Shown: positions 18,122 to 18,533 of the stretch, piece by piece
Layout: each line of letters opens with the position of its first letter
How positions within the stretch are numbered: position 1 is the first letter of the stretch
Source of the DNA: Eimeria necatrix
Lineage: Eukaryota > Apicomplexa > Conoidasida > Eucoccidiorida > Eimeriidae
Reading direction: 5' to 3'
NCBI RefSeq assembly: GCF_000499385.1
Contig: NW_013654564.1
Coordinates: 1-18,533 of the forward strand
Length of the DNA stretch: 18,533 nucleotides
Notes under the pieces: model-generated
Told to the model about the DNA's origin: nothing
The model's input: only the letters and a program-made list of their open reading frames with translations
Databases searched by the model: none
Program-made: the position numbers and the translations under genes

Positions 18122-18517
18122 CACAGACTCCAAGTAGTAAGCCACCCAGCACCGCCCGTGCTCGTTCCGCTGGTACGTCACGCCCAACACCTCCTCCAGC
18201 TCCTGCACACAAACCCTAAACCCTAAACCCTAAACCCTAAACCCTAAACCCTACACGCACACACTGAACGCCAAGACATTTGGGAATGGACGAGCAAGTC
18301 TGGTGTTACCTGGGGCCTAAAAACTAAAGCCTAAACCCTAAACCCTAAACGCTAAACCCTAAAACCTAAACCCTAAACCATAAACAAACCCTAAACCCTA
18401 AACCCTAAACCCTAAACAGACCCTAAACCCTAAACCCTGCACCCTAAAACCTAAACCCTAAACCCTACGGGGATGAAGGGGTAGTTGGTGGGTTCTTCTT
18501 CCACTTTTTCCGCGTCT
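14886..18517 (-). CDS. ApiAP2 DNA-binding protein with two AP2 domains, 5' partial
   Basis: Segments in reading order on the minus strand: 18517-18469, 18202-16833, 16611-15868, 15554-15434, 15299-14886 (TGA), phases all fitting, about 897 residues. AP2 domain 1 (about 18190-17970) reads GVTYQRNEHGRCWVAYY, then a 20-odd residue Ser/Cys run, then YRVGIRHFPVGEDGFEAARQ. AP2 domain 2 (16947-16566) reads GGVYYKRDGNYKAWAASW, KGKRVRRYFTVKKHGF and, after an intron, RNAYLQAVRARKEAEQ. These are hallmark three-strand-plus-helix AP2 features. Long Ala, Gln and Ser runs, plus a Gly/Pro-rich block, fill the rest. A Leu-rich helical part (REALHALLLDLHAHVAALTG, about 15900-15525) might be an ACDC-type C-terminal domain, not confirmed. 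Likely a sequence-specific transcription regulator in the nucleus. The last two exons are less sure: exon 4 could instead read through to a stop at 15125. First exons lie beyond the right edge. Confidence 0.8.
15125..15299. repeat. CAG/CTG tracts in the last AP2 exon
   Basis: Gln run (DQQQQQQQQQQLLLEC in the chosen frame, around 15140-15175) and Ala run near 15240-15260. The chosen frame is supported by the following charged helix KAEIETALKSKQRGPTA and SAEIVAYVMAKERQ. Confidence 0.7.
16612..16832 (-). repeat. Telomere-like intron inside AP2 domain 2
   Basis: On the minus strand the intron opens gttagggtttaggg and ends TTTAGGGTTTGGGTGGCTGCAG. It cuts the AP2 domain just before its C-terminal helix, between phase-2 AG and A, completing an Arg codon. 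Degenerate TTTGGGG units and one unique 60-bp core are inside. Confidence 0.85.
17676..17815. repeat. GGGGCCCC palindromic block inside the AP2 exon
   Basis: Runs of C and G read on the minus strand as GGGPPGGAPGGAPLAPGGPP in the AP2 frame, a disordered Gly/Pro linker between the two AP2 domains. It is similar in composition to the block at 4816-4945. Confidence 0.8.
18060..18118 (-). repeat. (CTG)n tract coding a Ser/Cys run inside AP2 domain 1
   Basis: Read as AGC (Ser) codons with two TGC (Cys) on the minus strand, between the strands of AP2 domain 1. Confidence 0.85.
18203..18468 (-). repeat. Telomere-like intron of the AP2 gene
   Basis: On the minus strand it opens gtagggtttagg and ends TTTAGGGTTTGTGTGCAG, with degenerate units and a unique core (18256-18325). 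The core has AG and GT edges and could hide a small extra exon, but direct joining keeps the frame. Confidence 0.75.
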
Positions 18518-18533
18518 CTGCGGATGCAAACCG

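Noticed and set aside
792..18468. TTTAGGG arrays as a chromosome end
   Set aside because: Arrays are short, occur in both orientations, and lie inside introns of identifiable genes, so they are interstitial.

Overview
The window looks like nuclear DNA of an Eimeria-type coccidian (Apicomplexa). The signs are very many (CAG/CTG)n tracts read as homopolymeric Ala, Gln, Ser or Leu runs, interstitial telomere-like (TTTAGGG)n arrays inside introns, genes cut into many short exons, and a gene for a plant-like AP2 (ApiAP2) regulator. No prokaryotic genes, tRNA, rRNA or transposase were seen.

Layout. 1-1276: CTG repeat, a long AGCT-type satellite and non-coding DNA. 1463-2896: several + strand exons of an unrecognised, probably helical protein, separated by telomere-like introns. 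2930-3360: (TTTA)n. 3474-4083: an Ala/Gln-run-rich + strand reading frame that may be a later exon of the same gene. 4084-8293: repeat-dominated DNA (AGCT satellites, GC-rich palindromic blocks, TA and TTTA tracts) with a few isolated exon-like islands at 4142, 4585 and 7748. 8294-13545: a 12-exon + strand gene whose spliced product (about 431-435 aa) is a signal-anchored WD40 protein of the TBL2 (transducin beta-like 2) type. 13546-14885: convergent intergenic DNA with an AGCT satellite. 14886-18517: a minus strand ApiAP2 gene, 5' end outside the window, with two AP2 domains and very many homopolymer tracts.

The TBL2-like and AP2 genes point at each other, and nothing here ties their functions together. 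Their common feature is the repeat load. TBL2-like exons are nearly free of homopolymers while its introns are packed with repeats; the AP2 gene carries them in its exons, even inside an AP2 fold. The most striking unexplained signal is a palindromic 14-mer, GGTGTACGTACACC, found exactly 15 times (plus about 15 variants), never in an exon of the TBL2-like gene. Second is the use of telomere-like repeats to build splice sites and, in four introns, inverted arms that could pair. All exon models were made by eye from splice signals, phase and family resemblance.
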